Shown here piece after piece: positions 7,801 to 16,306 of a stretch of DNA of 36,742 bases; position 1 is the stretch's first letter; each line of letters begins with the position of its first letter. The notes under the pieces were generated by a model. The model was not told the origin of the DNA, ran no database searches, and worked only from the letters and a program-made list of their open reading frames with translations. A program made the translations under genes and the position numbers. The stretch comes from Bryobacteraceae bacterium (GTDB taxonomy: Bacteria; Acidobacteriota; Terriglobia; Bryobacterales; Bryobacteraceae), in NCBI GenBank assembly GCA_025056865.1, contig JANWVO010000045.1, forward strand, positions 1 through 36,742, written 5' to 3'.

Positions 7801-8637
7801 ATGCGATCCGTTTTTCTGCTGTTGACTTTCGCGGCCGCCGCGCTGGCCCAGCCGCCGGGTTACAAGCTGGTCTGGTCGGACGAGTTCGACAAGCCCGGCC
7901 TGCCCGATCCGGTGCGCTGGAACTACGAATACGGCATGATTCGCAACAACGAGGCGCAGTTCTACACGTTCGCGCGCCCGGAGAACGCACGGGTCGAGAA
8001 CGGCGTGCTGATCATTGAAGCACGCCGTGAGAACTGGAGCGAAGCCGGGAGGACGGCCCGGTACACGTCGGCCAGCGTGACCACCGAAGGCCGCCAGTAC
8101 TGGCGTTACGGACGCATCGAGGTCCGCGCCAAGCTGCCCACCGGACGGGGCACCTGGCCTGCCATCTGGATGCTGGGGCAGAACATCGGCCTGAAGGTCG
8201 GCCGGGTGGACTGGCCGAGGTGCGGCGAGATCGACATCATGGAAAATGTCGGTTTCGACCCCGACACGATTCACGCCAACATTCACACCGAAGCCTACAA
8301 CCACGTGAAAGGCACCAACAAGGGAAACAGGATCACGGTGAAGGATCCCTGGAAGGATTTCCACGTCTACGCGCTCGACTGGACCCCCGAACAGATCGTG
8401 ATCTCCGTGGACGGGAAGCCCTACTTCACGTATCAGAACGAAGGCACGGGCGAGGCGGTCTGGCCCTTCGACCAGCCTTTCTACCTGATCCTCAACCTCG
8501 CCATCGGGGGAAGTTGGGGCGGCCAGCAGGGCATCGACGATTCGATCTTCCCGCAGCGCTTTGAAATTGATTACGTCCGGGTTTACCAGCGCGATCCTGC
8601 TCCGGCCCCCGCCGGCCGTCCCGGGCGCCCCATGTGA
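7801..8637 (+). CDS. Secreted glycoside hydrolase family 16 (laminarinase-type) glucanase
   Basis: The 278-residue protein carries a signal peptide (MRSVFLLLTFAAAALA, cut before Q17). A complete GH16 jelly-roll follows: YKLVWSDEFDKPGLPD at the start, GRIEVRAKLPTGRGTWPAIWML in the middle and FEIDYVRVYQ at the end. The catalytic signature is E143-I-D145-I-M-E148, with E143 the nucleophile and E148 the acid/base in the family. Such enzymes cut internal beta-1,3 or beta-1,3/1,4 bonds of laminarin, lichenan or similar glucans outside the cell. The tail is Pro/Ala-rich with no binding module. GGGAGAG lies 6 bases upstream of the ATG, and a TATGAT (7775-7780) could be its -10 box. Confidence 0.93.
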   Translation: MRSVFLLLTFAAAALAQPPGYKLVWSDEFDKPGLPDPVRWNYEYGMIRNNEAQFYTFARPENARVENGVLIIEARRENWSEAGRTARYTSASVTTEGRQYWRYGRIEVRAKLPTGRGTWPAIWMLGQNIGLKVGRVDWPRCGEIDIMENVGFDPDTIHANIHTEAYNHVKGTNKGNRITVKDPWKDFHVYALDWTPEQIVISVDGKPYFTYQNEGTGEAVWPFDQPFYLILNLAIGGSWGGQQGIDDSIFPQRFEIDYVRVYQRDPAPAPAGRPGRPM

Positions 8638-8746
8638 TCCGCGCCGCCGGGTCCGCAGCGCGTCGGTCGAATCCGCATCGGCCCCGCCGGCATCTTACGA
8701 AGGGGCTACAAGAGTCCGGCTTCCGTCGGACAGGAGTCCCGCAGGT

Positions 8747-8761
8747 TACAATTGACAGCAA
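8747..8761 (+). promoter_or_regulatory. Putative leaderless -10 box for the 2H phosphoesterase gene
   Basis: TACAAT at 8747-8752 lies 8 bases before the ATG at 8761. The nearest SD-like AGGAGT (8731-8736) is 24 bases from the ATG, too far to act. No convincing -35 is visible. Confidence 0.45.
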
Positions 8762-9342
8762 TGGAGCCTTCAACCGGCGGCCACCAAAGCGGCCGGTCGC
8801 TGACCGGCTTTTACGCGGTGGTGGCCTACATTGCCGAACCGCTGGGAAGCTTTCTGAACCAGCTCCGCGCGGAACTTGTTCCCGGGTGCACGCTTCGGTC
8901 GCATCTGACGATTCTGCCGCCACGCCGGCTCACGGCACCGCAGGAGGTGCTTTCGGCGGAGCTGGACAGGCTGGCTGCAAGGAAGACGGCGTTTGAAGTC
9001 ACACTCGGCGACATCGAAACCTTCGATTCGACCGGCGTCATCTACGTCTCGCTGGCTGCGGGCAGGGAGCAGGTCGAACAGCTCCACGCCGATCTGAATC
9101 ATGGCGTGTTGTTCGCAGAAGACCAGTTCCCCTTCCATCCCCACGTCACGGTGGCCCAGAACCTCGGCGTTCTGCCATTCGACGAGGTGCTGGCCCGGGC
9201 GCGCCGCCGCTGGCAGGAATGCGGGCTGCCCAGGCAGTTTACCGTGAGCGAGCTGACGCTGGTACGCAATGCGGACCCGGGCTGCTGGGAGGACCTCAGC
9301 CGGCATTCGCTGGCGCCGCTCAGTCTTCTCCGAACAGCCTGA
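8761..9342 (+). CDS. 2'-5' RNA ligase / 2H phosphoesterase superfamily protein
   Basis: The 193-residue protein has the two defining HxT motifs, H48-L-T50 in RSHLTILPPR and H128-V-T130 in FHPHVTVAQ. They sit about 80 residues apart in a duplicated fold, as in LigT/ThpR-like enzymes. The family opens 2',3'-cyclic phosphates or handles 2'-5' linkages in RNA; the natural substrate here is unknown. The length is usual for the family. The gene ends 23 bases inside the 3' end of the oppositely oriented DUF6982-like gene, so their transcripts would be complementary at the tails. Confidence 0.85.
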   Translation: MEPSTGGHQSGRSLTGFYAVVAYIAEPLGSFLNQLRAELVPGCTLRSHLTILPPRRLTAPQEVLSAELDRLAARKTAFEVTLGDIETFDSTGVIYVSLAAGREQVEQLHADLNHGVLFAEDQFPFHPHVTVAQNLGVLPFDEVLARARRRWQECGLPRQFTVSELTLVRNADPGCWEDLSRHSLAPLSLLRTA

Positions 9343-9808
9343 TCTGCTTCGTTCCTTCGGGCTTCCTTTGCGCGCGCCGCCGCGCCGCGCCCACCACGCC
9401 AAGCACGGCCGCGCCCGCCAGGCTTTCGCGCGGCGCAAAGACGCGCTGCGTGTTGCCGGCCGGATCCGGTGGCGTGAGCGTGACGCCCTGGCCTTCCATC
9501 AGGAGCAGGTCGTTGGGCGCGACTCCTTCCATGCGGCTGCCATCGCGAAAGCGAAGCTCGATCCAAAGGCCCGGCGTCTTCGGCCGTGCAAGAAACTCGC
9601 GGCGCTCCGTCCAGATGGAGGGGCCGTTCAGATCACGCACGAAGGAAACTGTCTTCACTTGCGCCACAGGCACTCGCAGCACCGCGCCCTCCGTGCTGAG
9701 CAGTTCCACGGCATCCCCCTGCACCAGGCTCTGCGCCTGCACAAAGCCCTTCACCTGTGTCCGGTCATACCGGTCCACGAGCACTTTTTTTGCGGTCGAT
9801 CCGCTCAA
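9320..9808 (-). CDS. Hypothetical protein resembling DUF6982
   Basis: The 162-residue soluble protein starts with repeated short beta strands (KKVLVDRYDRTQVKGFV, DAVELLSTEGAVLRVPVAQVKTVSFVRDLN). A second half follows with LWIELRFRDGSRMEGVAPNDLLLM and VTLTPPDPAGNTQRVFAPRESL. From memory this layout matches DUF6982, a family common in Acidobacteriota and of unknown function; I could not check it. A regulatory or binding role in two similar beta barrels is conceivable. The start is TTG at 9808 with GGGGAGAG about 10 bases upstream; a GTG at 9784 is an alternative. It shares a 91-bp divergent region with xerD and overlaps the 2H gene at its 3' end. Confidence 0.65.
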   Translation of the reverse strand: MSGSTAKKVLVDRYDRTQVKGFVQAQSLVQGDAVELLSTEGAVLRVPVAQVKTVSFVRDLNGPSIWTERREFLARPKTPGLWIELRFRDGSRMEGVAPNDLLLMEGQGVTLTPPDPAGNTQRVFAPRESLAGAAVLGVVGAARRRAQRKPEGTKQIRLFGED

Positions 9809-9886
9809 GGTGAAGCGCTCTCCCCGCCGCGCGCGGCGTCAAGGCTTTGCGTTGGCCTTTACTTTCAAAGAATTACGCTGGTATTG

Positions 9887-9900
9887 TATCATTACACAAA
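9887..9900 (+). promoter_or_regulatory. Putative leaderless -10 box for xerD
   Basis: TATCAT at 9887-9892 ends 8 bases before the ATG at 9900; an overlapping TATTGT is at 9882-9887. The local sequence is AT-rich (TTTACTTTCAAAGAATTACG), unlike its surroundings. No SD precedes the start. Confidence 0.5.
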
Positions 9901-10799
9901 TGGCTGCCGAGGAAGCCCTGGTGGCTGCAATCGACGCATTCCTCGCCTGCGCGAGGGTGGAGAAGGGACTCGCAGCGCACACTTTGTCCTCTTACTCTTT
10001 TGATCTGAAGGACTTCCTCGGTTTCTGCCGCAGCCGCAGGCTGGGCTGGCCTCCAGCGCCAGCCGACCTGCGCGCCTATCTCGACTCCCTTCATGCGGCC
10101 GGGCTGTCCCCGCGCACCGTGGCAAGAAGGCTGTCAGCGCTGCGGCAGTTTTTCCGTTTTCTTCTACTCGAGGGCAGGATCAGCGAAGACCCGACGGCCC
10201 TGCTGACCTCGCCCCGTCTCTGGCGGAATCTGCCCAAGTACCTCACTTCCGCTCAGGTGGAGGCGTTGCTGGCAGCCCCGGAAGCGGACACGCCGCGCGG
10301 TCTGCGGGACCGGGCGATGCTGGAAACGCTATATGCCACCGGGCTGCGCGTGTCCGAGCTGGTTACCCTGCGGCTGTCGGATGTGAACCTGGATCTGGGA
10401 TTTGTACGCGTCACCGGCAAGGGAGGCAAGCAACGGCTGGTGCCTGTTGGCTCGAAGGCGCAGGAGGCGCTGCGGGACTACCTCGCTGCTGCCCGGGCGG
10501 CGTTGCTGAAAGGCCGTGCCAGCCCGCACCTTTTTGTCACTTCCCGCGGAGGCGCCATGACGCGGCAGGCCTTCTGGATCCTACTGCGCAACTACGGGCG
10601 CAAGGCGGGCATCTTCCAGAAGCTTTCCCCGCATGTGCTCCGGCACAGCTTCGCCACGCATCTGCTGGAAGGCGGCGCCGGGCTGCGCAGCGTCCAGGCC
10701 ATGCTGGGCCATGCGGACATATCAACGACCGAGATATACACCCATGTCATGCGCACGCGTCTCAGGAGCGTGGTCGACCAGCATCACCCGCGAAGTTGA
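9900..10799 (+). CDS. xerD: Tyrosine site-specific recombinase XerD/XerC type
   Basis: The 299-residue protein has the SAM-like core-binding domain (about 8-95) and the catalytic domain with the full active-site set: R150 (ATGLRVSEL), K174 (GKGGKQR), H245 and R248 (SPHVLRHSFATHLL), H271 (MLGHADISTTEIY) and Y280. Xer recombinases resolve chromosome dimers at dif, and size and sequence fit this housekeeping role rather than a phage integrase. No dif-like site or other mobile element is seen nearby. XerC versus XerD cannot be settled from one gene; the motif style favours XerD. The start has no SD and appears leaderless. The CCA/poly(A) enzyme gene follows after 32 bases. Confidence 0.9.
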   Translation: MAAEEALVAAIDAFLACARVEKGLAAHTLSSYSFDLKDFLGFCRSRRLGWPPAPADLRAYLDSLHAAGLSPRTVARRLSALRQFFRFLLLEGRISEDPTALLTSPRLWRNLPKYLTSAQVEALLAAPEADTPRGLRDRAMLETLYATGLRVSELVTLRLSDVNLDLGFVRVTGKGGKQRLVPVGSKAQEALRDYLAAARAALLKGRASPHLFVTSRGGAMTRQAFWILLRNYGRKAGIFQKLSPHVLRHSFATHLLEGGAGLRSVQAMLGHADISTTEIYTHVMRTRLRSVVDQHHPRS

Positions 10800-10831
10800 C
10801 CCCGGCGTGCGCCCGTAGAAAGGCCGGCACA

Positions 10832-12157
10832 ATGAGCGATTACATGTTCATCCTTGAGAACCACCTCAGCGTCGAGCAGCGCGCGGTGCTCGAGCTGGTA
10901 CAGCAGGCAGCCGCCGAAGCCAACGTCAGCCTCTTTCTGACCGGCGGCGCGTTGCGCGACATGCTGGGCGGCTTTCCCATCCGCGATCTGGATTTCACCG
11001 TCGAGGGGCCGGCGGTGAAGTTCGCCCGCGATCTGGCGAAGAAGCACAAGGCAGAGGTGATCTCGGTGGACGAGCTGCGCAAGTCCGCCGAACTCCGCTT
11101 CCCCTCCGGCGCACGCTGCGCCATCACCATGGCGCACACGGAGAGGTTTCCGAAGCCCGGCGCGAAGCCCCAGGTCGCACCGGCGACGATCCATGAAGAT
11201 CTCCGCTGCCGCGACTTCACCATCAACGCCATCGCGCTTTCGCTGAATCGCGCTTCCCGCGGGCTGCTGATCGATCCCACCAACGGCGCCGGCGACATCG
11301 AACAGAAGGAGCTCCGCGCGGTGAGCCCCTACTCCCTGTACGACGATCCGATCCGCCTGCTGCGTCTCATCCGCTTCCGCACGCGGTTCGGCTACACAGT
11401 GGAGGAGAAGACCTGGCAGCAGTTCCTGAACGCCCGCGAGGCGGGCGTGCACAGGCTGATCCCGCCGCGGCAGCTCTTCGAAGAGCTATACCAGATCACA
11501 CAGGAACCCAACCCTGGCGACGTCTTCGTCGCCCTGGATCAGGAGGGCCTGCTGACGCTGTTCTCTCCGGCGCTCACCGGCGCGAAGATCAACCTTGCCG
11601 CCTTCCAGAAGCTGGCAAAGCTGAAGGCGATGATCCCGTTCGGCGCGCCTCTGGCCATCGACTGGTACGCCCTGGTGATGTACTGCCTGACGGAGAAGCT
11701 CTCGCCGAAAGAGCGCAGCGCGCTGATCTCGGCGACGGCGATGACCAAAGAGGAAGCCGCGCCGTGGCAGAAGCTTCCTCTGTCCGCGAAGAAGCTCGAG
11801 GCTGCGCTCAAGTCGCCGAAGCTCAACCGCGCCTCGCAGACCTGGGCCATTCTCTCGAAAGCCCCCGGCGAGCAGATCCTTTACCTGGGGCTGGCCAGCG
11901 AACATCGCCTCGTGCAGGACCGCGTCAAGAACTTCCTCAGCCGCTGCCTGGCCGTCGCCATGGAGGTGACCGACGCGGAGGTGAAGGAAGTATCCGGGCT
12001 GGAGCCGGATCATCCGAAATTCCAGAAAGCGAAAGAGGAGCGGATCGCCGCCCACCTAGACGGGCGCGTCCGCAAGCCTGCTCCGCCCCCCGAGCCCGAG
12101 CCGCCACCGGCGCAGCCGCTGCGCTCGCCCATCGTCCGCGGCGCGCGGTTCCGTTGA
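10832..12157 (+). CDS. Class II CCA-adding enzyme / poly(A) polymerase-family nucleotidyltransferase
   Basis: The 441-residue protein has the nucleotidyltransferase signature LTGGALRDMLGG with catalytic carboxylates D52 and D54 in RDLDFTVEG. Further motifs are DLRCRDFTINAIAL, IDPTNGAGDI and YDDPIRLLRLIRFRTRFGY, all typical of class II CCA/PAP enzymes. The first Arg of the usual RRDFT motif is Cys here. It adds CCA to tRNA 3' ends or poly(A) to RNA; the sequence alone does not separate the two. The C-terminus is a long helical body followed by a Pro/Glu-rich tail with a basic end. The ATG at 10832 is preceded by AAAGG. It lies between xerD and a NYN-domain gene, 28 bases before the latter. Confidence 0.87.
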   Translation: MSDYMFILENHLSVEQRAVLELVQQAAAEANVSLFLTGGALRDMLGGFPIRDLDFTVEGPAVKFARDLAKKHKAEVISVDELRKSAELRFPSGARCAITMAHTERFPKPGAKPQVAPATIHEDLRCRDFTINAIALSLNRASRGLLIDPTNGAGDIEQKELRAVSPYSLYDDPIRLLRLIRFRTRFGYTVEEKTWQQFLNAREAGVHRLIPPRQLFEELYQITQEPNPGDVFVALDQEGLLTLFSPALTGAKINLAAFQKLAKLKAMIPFGAPLAIDWYALVMYCLTEKLSPKERSALISATAMTKEEAAPWQKLPLSAKKLEAALKSPKLNRASQTWAILSKAPGEQILYLGLASEHRLVQDRVKNFLSRCLAVAMEVTDAEVKEVSGLEPDHPKFQKAKEERIAAHLDGRVRKPAPPPEPEPPPAQPLRSPIVRGARFR

Positions 12158-12185
12158 GGCGGCGGACGGATGAGGTTCTTCCATC

Positions 12186-12839
12186 ATGTTTAAAGCAGCC
12201 GTGCTCGTCGATGGCGGCTATCTGCGTGCCGTCGCCACCAAAGCGCAATATCTTTACACGCCGGATTTCATCGAGAGGCTGGCGTTTTCCTGCTTCGATC
12301 CCCGCGAAGAGATCCTCTACCGGATCTTTTATTACGACTGCCCGCCGTTCCACGGCGACCTGATGCAGCCGGTTTCGCAGCAGCGGATTTCGCTGCGGGG
12401 CAGCGCCCAATGGCTCGTGGATCTTTCCCGGCGCGAATACTTCGCCGTGCGCCTGGGCATCGTGAAATTCCGCGGCTTCGCGCTGAAGCGCCTGCCGCCG
12501 CCCTCGGACCGCCCGCTCGAAGACAGCGACTTCCGGCCCGTGTTCGAGCAGAAGGGCGTTGACATGCGGATGGGCATCGATATCGCCTCGCTGTGCGAGA
12601 AGCGCCTGGTCGACCGCCTCATCCTGCTGAGCGGAGATACTGACATCGTCCCGGCGATGAAGCACGCCCGCAAGTCCGGCCTCCAGGTGGTGCTGGCGCT
12701 GCTGCCGGACGAGCGGCTTACGGGCGACCTGTTCACTCATACGGATCTGCGGCGCCACATCGCCTGGCCTGAGGGCGCGCAGCGGCTGGCCGGATATGTG
12801 CCCGAGGACATTCCGATGGATGAGCCTTCGGAAGCATGA
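12186..12839 (+). CDS. NYN (LabA/DUF88-like) domain protein, putative ribonuclease
   Basis: The 217-residue protein is a single NYN/PIN-like domain. It starts FKAAVLVDGGYLR (acidic D9), contains KGVDMRMGIDIASL (D126, D132) and LLSGDTDIVPAMKHA (D151, D153). These are the acidic residues that coordinate metal in this RNase-fold family, so the active site seems intact. LabA-like proteins act on RNA in several systems, but the target here is unknown. GATGAGG lies about 13 bases before the ATG. The stop overlaps the PAP2 gene start (ATGA), and the gene follows the CCA/poly(A) enzyme by 28 bases, so an RNA-related role next to that enzyme is plausible. A second NYN protein is encoded from 29720. 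Confidence 0.85.
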   Translation: MFKAAVLVDGGYLRAVATKAQYLYTPDFIERLAFSCFDPREEILYRIFYYDCPPFHGDLMQPVSQQRISLRGSAQWLVDLSRREYFAVRLGIVKFRGFALKRLPPPSDRPLEDSDFRPVFEQKGVDMRMGIDIASLCEKRLVDRLILLSGDTDIVPAMKHARKSGLQVVLALLPDERLTGDLFTHTDLRRHIAWPEGAQRLAGYVPEDIPMDEPSEA

Positions 12840-13597
12840 GAAACACGCCGTTTTTCCTCCTGTGTTCCAGAAATCGATGGCGTATTTCCGGCCGTTTCGC
12901 CGGCATTTCCGTCCTTGCCGCATCCTTCTGCACCGGCGCTGCCGCGCAGACGGCATCTCCGGCGGGGGATTTTCTGAGGGATTTCGCTGCGGATCAGAAG
13001 ACAATCTGGAGCGCCCCCTTCCGCATGACGGCGCGCCAGGCCTGGACTCTTGCTGTTCCGCTCGCTGCGGGAACGGTGATGCTGAAGTCCGTGGACCGCT
13101 CCCTCGTCGATGAACTTCCCGGCACAGCGGGCCAGCGTTACTGGAGCCGCCGCGTCTCCCTGCTCGGCTCGATGGCGGGCCTCGCTGCCGCCACCGCCGG
13201 AACGACGGCCTACGGACACTACGCTGGCAAGCCGTCCTGGTCGCATCTCGGCCGTGACGCGGCTCTGGCCCTCTGCTCCAGCCTCGCCGTGACCTACGCC
13301 ATCAAAGGGGTCTCATGGCGCGAGCGGCCGGACACCCCGGGCTCGCGCGGGTCCTTCTACTCCGGCGGAGATTCCTTCCCCTCGGGCCATGCGATGACGT
13401 CTTTCGCCGTGGCCACTGCGGTGTCCGCGCACCCGGGCGCGCCCCGGTGGCTGAAGTTTGCGCTTCTCGGCACGGCCGCCGCCATCAGCGTTTCGCGGGT
13501 CACAGGATACCGCCACTGGCCTTCGGATGTGTACTTCGGGGCGTTTTCGGGCATCCTCATCGGACGTTCCATCGCTCGCGCGCCCCACGCACGCTGA
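12836..13597 (+). CDS. Secreted or membrane-associated PAP2-superfamily phosphatase
   Basis: The 253-residue protein has the three acid-phosphatase motifs of the PAP2 family: KGVSWRERPD (KX6RP-like), SFPSGHAM (PSGH) and SRVTGYRHWPSDVYFG (SRX5HX3D). It begins with a basic stretch and a hydrophobic segment (FAGISVLAASFCTGAAAQ) that can be a signal peptide cut near residue 38. The active site would face the periplasm and dephosphorylate lipid or other phosphate monoesters, for example undecaprenyl pyrophosphate or phosphatidate. The exact substrate is not visible. The start overlaps the stop of the NYN gene. Confidence 0.88.
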   Translation: MRNTPFFLLCSRNRWRISGRFAGISVLAASFCTGAAAQTASPAGDFLRDFAADQKTIWSAPFRMTARQAWTLAVPLAAGTVMLKSVDRSLVDELPGTAGQRYWSRRVSLLGSMAGLAAATAGTTAYGHYAGKPSWSHLGRDAALALCSSLAVTYAIKGVSWRERPDTPGSRGSFYSGGDSFPSGHAMTSFAVATAVSAHPGAPRWLKFALLGTAAAISVSRVTGYRHWPSDVYFGAFSGILIGRSIARAPHAR

Positions 13598-13672
13598 GCC
13601 GGCAAGCCTTGTCACGGCGTCACTGCGCGGTGTATTCTGCATCTGCCTGAATTCATACAGGAGTGGCCCGCC

Positions 13673-14971
13673 ATGTTTGATGAATTGAGACCCGAAGTCC
13701 TGGTGGTCGGCGCAGGTCCCGTGGGGTTGTTCACGGCGCTGTCGCTGGCGCGCCGGAATGTGAACGTGCGGATTATCGACACCGGCGTCTGGGCATGCAC
13801 GCACAGCTACGCCCTGGCGGTCCATCCGCAGGCATTGGACCTGTTCGCCGCGCTGGGCCTGCGCGAGAGGATTCTCGAGTCCAGCTACCCCGTGCACCGG
13901 ATCGCGTTCTGCGACCGCGAAGGAACGCGGGTGGCCGTGGACGCGGGCGACAGCGCGCATCCCCTCGCCGTCGTCCGGCAGGATGCGCTCGAAAACCTGC
14001 TCGAGGACGAGCTGGAGAAGCTGGGCGTCAAAGTGGGGTGGCGCCAGGAGGCGGCCGCCATCACGCCGCTGGACGATGGCGCGCGCGTGCTTGTCCAGAA
14101 ATTCGAAAAAGAATCGCGCGGCTATATTGTTGCGCATACCGAGTGGGTGGTCTCGAAAACCTGGGAACTCGAACCCAGATTCGTGGTCGGCGCCGACGGA
14201 TACAACTCGCGCGTGCGGCGGACGCTGGACAGCGAATTTCCGGAAATCGCCCCGGCGCAGTATTTCGCGGTTTTCGAATTCCGGACGGACGCGGACCTGA
14301 AGCACACCGTACGCGTCGCATTCGACAACGGCACCACCAACGTCTTGTGGCCGCTGCCGGGCGGAGCCGCACGATGGAGCTTCGAGCTGCCAGGCTACAC
14401 GCCGCAGGCGCCCGACCCGGTGGAGGCGCTGCGGAGGGCGGGCTTTGGCGATTTCCCGTCCGAGCGCCAGAAAGACCGCGTGCCGCTTTCGCCCGGCCTG
14501 GATTTGCCGGTGCTCGACGAGGTGCACCTGCGCGAATACCTCCGCGAGCGGGCCCCCTGGTTCACCGGATCCATTGAGAAGCTGACCTGGCGCATCGTCG
14601 TGCGGTTCGAGCGGCGCCTGGCGAAGCGCTTCGGCGCCGGCAGGCTGTGGCTGGCCGGAGACGCCGCGCACCTGACGGGCCCGGCGGGCGTCCACTCGAT
14701 GAATCTCGGCTTCTGGGAGGGATCGGATCTGGCCCAGCGGATCGAAGCCGTGCTGCGCGGCGGCGCCGATCCGCGGACGCTGGACGAATACAACGCCCGC
14801 TGGCTCGGCGTGTGGCGCCAGTTGCACGGCCTCGAACGCGCGCCCGCGCCGGGTGCGCAGACGGATCCGTGGGTGGCCAGCCACGCCGCGCAGATCCTGG
14901 GCAGCCTTCCGGCCTGGGGCGCTGCCTACGAGGACATGGCCGCCCGGCTTGGACTGGCGGTCCAGGGATAG
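13673..14971 (+). CDS. FAD-dependent aromatic-hydroxylase-type monooxygenase
   Basis: The 432-residue protein has the group A flavin monooxygenase layout: Rossmann GxGxxG in VLVVGAGPVGLFTALSLARR, the DG motif in FVVGADGYNSRVRR, and the GD motif in RLWLAGDAAHLTGPAGVHSMNLGFW, which contacts FAD ribityl and phosphate. It would use NAD(P)H and O2 to hydroxylate an organic substrate, often aromatic; which one is unknown. AGGAG lies about 8 bases before the ATG, and TATTCT about 40 bases upstream could be part of a promoter. It converges with the small membrane-protein gene, leaving 15 bases between their stops. Confidence 0.87.
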   Translation: MFDELRPEVLVVGAGPVGLFTALSLARRNVNVRIIDTGVWACTHSYALAVHPQALDLFAALGLRERILESSYPVHRIAFCDREGTRVAVDAGDSAHPLAVVRQDALENLLEDELEKLGVKVGWRQEAAAITPLDDGARVLVQKFEKESRGYIVAHTEWVVSKTWELEPRFVVGADGYNSRVRRTLDSEFPEIAPAQYFAVFEFRTDADLKHTVRVAFDNGTTNVLWPLPGGAARWSFELPGYTPQAPDPVEALRRAGFGDFPSERQKDRVPLSPGLDLPVLDEVHLREYLRERAPWFTGSIEKLTWRIVVRFERRLAKRFGAGRLWLAGDAAHLTGPAGVHSMNLGFWEGSDLAQRIEAVLRGGADPRTLDEYNARWLGVWRQLHGLERAPAPGAQTDPWVASHAAQILGSLPAWGAAYEDMAARLGLAVQG

Positions 14972-14986
14972 CGGGGCGCCGGCAGT

Positions 14987-15217
14987 TCACTTCGACTGCG
15001 GACGCGGCGCGCGGCTCCGCCAGAAGCTGATCAGCGCAATCGCGGCGACGGCCGCATTGGCCCCGATCACCGGAGCCGCGCCCTTCAGCACGCCGTAGCC
15101 GATCCAGAGCACCGCAGCCGCCGCCTGCACCAGCCGGAGCTGGCGGGGATCCCGCGCCAGATACGACGCGGCAAACACCGCCGTCGCCGTCCATCCGATC
15201 CATTCGGACAATGCCAT
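14987..15217 (-). CDS. Small three-helix inner-membrane protein (SemiSWEET/YgjV-like)
   Basis: The 76-residue protein has three hydrophobic segments (about 5-22, 30-48, 52-70). Phrases such as EWIGWTATAVFAASYLARD, QLRLVQAAAAVLWIGYG and PVIGANAAVAAIAL recall bacterial YgjV/SemiSWEET-type membrane proteins. It could form dimers for small-solute transport, but no PQ motif is evident, so function is open. It starts 8 bases after the stop of the HAD phosphatase gene, with a GCGGAG in between, and is surely co-transcribed with it. Confidence 0.65.
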   Translation of the reverse strand: MALSEWIGWTATAVFAASYLARDPRQLRLVQAAAAVLWIGYGVLKGAAPVIGANAAVAAIALISFWRSRAPRPQSK

Positions 15218-15225
15218 GGCTCCGC

Positions 15226-16047
15226 TCACTGCTGCACCGGGGGAGCGGCAGGCTGACTGGCCGCAAAGCTCAGACGGTCGGTGCGCACCTTGCTCCACTC
15301 CCGGAGCGTCACCCCGTGGGATTCGAAAAACGCGCGCACGCGCGCCGACTCCCACCCGAGGATCTCCTCCATGATGGGCACGGCCACGCTGAGCGCATCC
15401 TCGCTCAGCACGGTGCGCCGCGCGATCTGGGTGATGAACCGGTTCTCGCTGACGGCGATCGTCAGGCCGTCGTTGCGGTTCAGATGGAGCATCACGTGGA
15501 TGTCCGAGCTCCCGTCGCCCACATAGACCACGCGGTTGTAGCTGATCCCCATCGCCTGGCGGATCTCCTCGAGCACCGCCACCTTGCCGTAGCCGGCGCT
15601 GACGCGAAGAATCGACTGGATTTCTCCTGTTTCCGGATGGTAGTGAAACCGCGTTCCGTGGATGTTTTCCGGCGGAACAATTCCCTCCAGCGCGGCATGA
15701 ATGACTTCCTCCGGAGCCGCGGAAATCACATGGAAGGAAAATTCGATTCCTTCCAGATTCTGGAGCATTTCCAGCAGCAGCGGAATATTCTTTTTCAGCC
15801 GGATCCGCTTTCCCGCTTCCTGAAGATGCTCGCGCCGCACGCAGCGGTATTCGGGATCGTGCAGCAGCAGATAGGAGAGCTCCCCGCCCTGCTGCACCAG
15901 GTGCAGCCGTTCCAGCCCGCGGACCTTCTCCTCGAATCCCTGCGTGCCGAGCAGTTCGCTCAGAACGATGCCTGAGTCATTGAAGCTGAGCGTGTGATCG
16001 AAATCACTCGCCAGCAGGAACGTTTTCCTCCCCTTGAGAGCGGTCAT
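15226..16047 (-). CDS. HAD-superfamily phosphatase (PSP-like)
   Basis: The 273-residue soluble protein shows the HAD motifs in order: [16 protein letters not shown] with nucleophile D15 and D17, [11 protein letters not shown] (motif II Ser), and [15 protein letters not shown] (motif IV). The large insert after motif I suggests a phosphoserine-phosphatase-like cap. It removes phosphate from a small metabolite that cannot be named from the sequence. I placed the start at 16047 because AGGAGGA lies 9 bases upstream; the in-frame ATG at 16080 would place this strong SD inside the coding region. It is followed by the three-helix membrane protein. Confidence 0.85.
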   Translation of the reverse strand: MTALKGRKTFLLASDFDHTLSFNDSGIVLSELLGTQGFEEKVRGLERLHLVQQGGELSYLLLHDPEYRCVRREHLQEAGKRIRLKKNIPLLLEMLQNLEGIEFSFHVISAAPEEVIHAALEGIVPPENIHGTRFHYHPETGEIQSILRVSAGYGKVAVLEEIRQAMGISYNRVVYVGDGSSDIHVMLHLNRNDGLTIAVSENRFITQIARRTVLSEDALSVAVPIMEEILGWESARVRAFFESHGVTLREWSKVRTDRLSFAASQPAAPPVQQ

Positions 16048-16192
16048 CTTTAGAAATTCCTCCTCGTCTTTCAGATCCATTTCAGGTTCGCAGCCTCGCG
16101 TGACAGCCGCATTGCGGCGCGGTGACGTTCGCCTGACGTGGCGGACGCACAGCCGAGGCGAAGCGGATTTCGACGGGGATTTTCAGTGCGGG

Positions 16193-16210
16193 AAAGGCCA
16201 CGCGGCCTTT
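16193..16210. repeat. Perfect 7-bp inverted repeat between divergent genes
   Basis: AAAGGCC and GGCCTTT flank a 4-base ACGC spacer, followed by a further T. It sits in the 272-bp divergent region between the HAD phosphatase and EamA genes. It is not placed as a terminator for either, so an operator or a structured leader is possible. Confidence 0.4.
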
Positions 16211-16306
16211 TCTCCAATGTACCACGAATTGCGGCGGAAACCTGCCTCCGCGCATCCGGCCCGCGGGCGGAGCTGCGGCGCCGGCGCGGGCCTTGCGGCT
16301 GCCTGC

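Noticed and set aside
9900-10799. Tyrosine recombinase as a sign of a mobile element or integron
   Set aside because: Size and motifs fit housekeeping XerD; no att sites, tRNA gene, cargo genes or inverted repeats are nearby.
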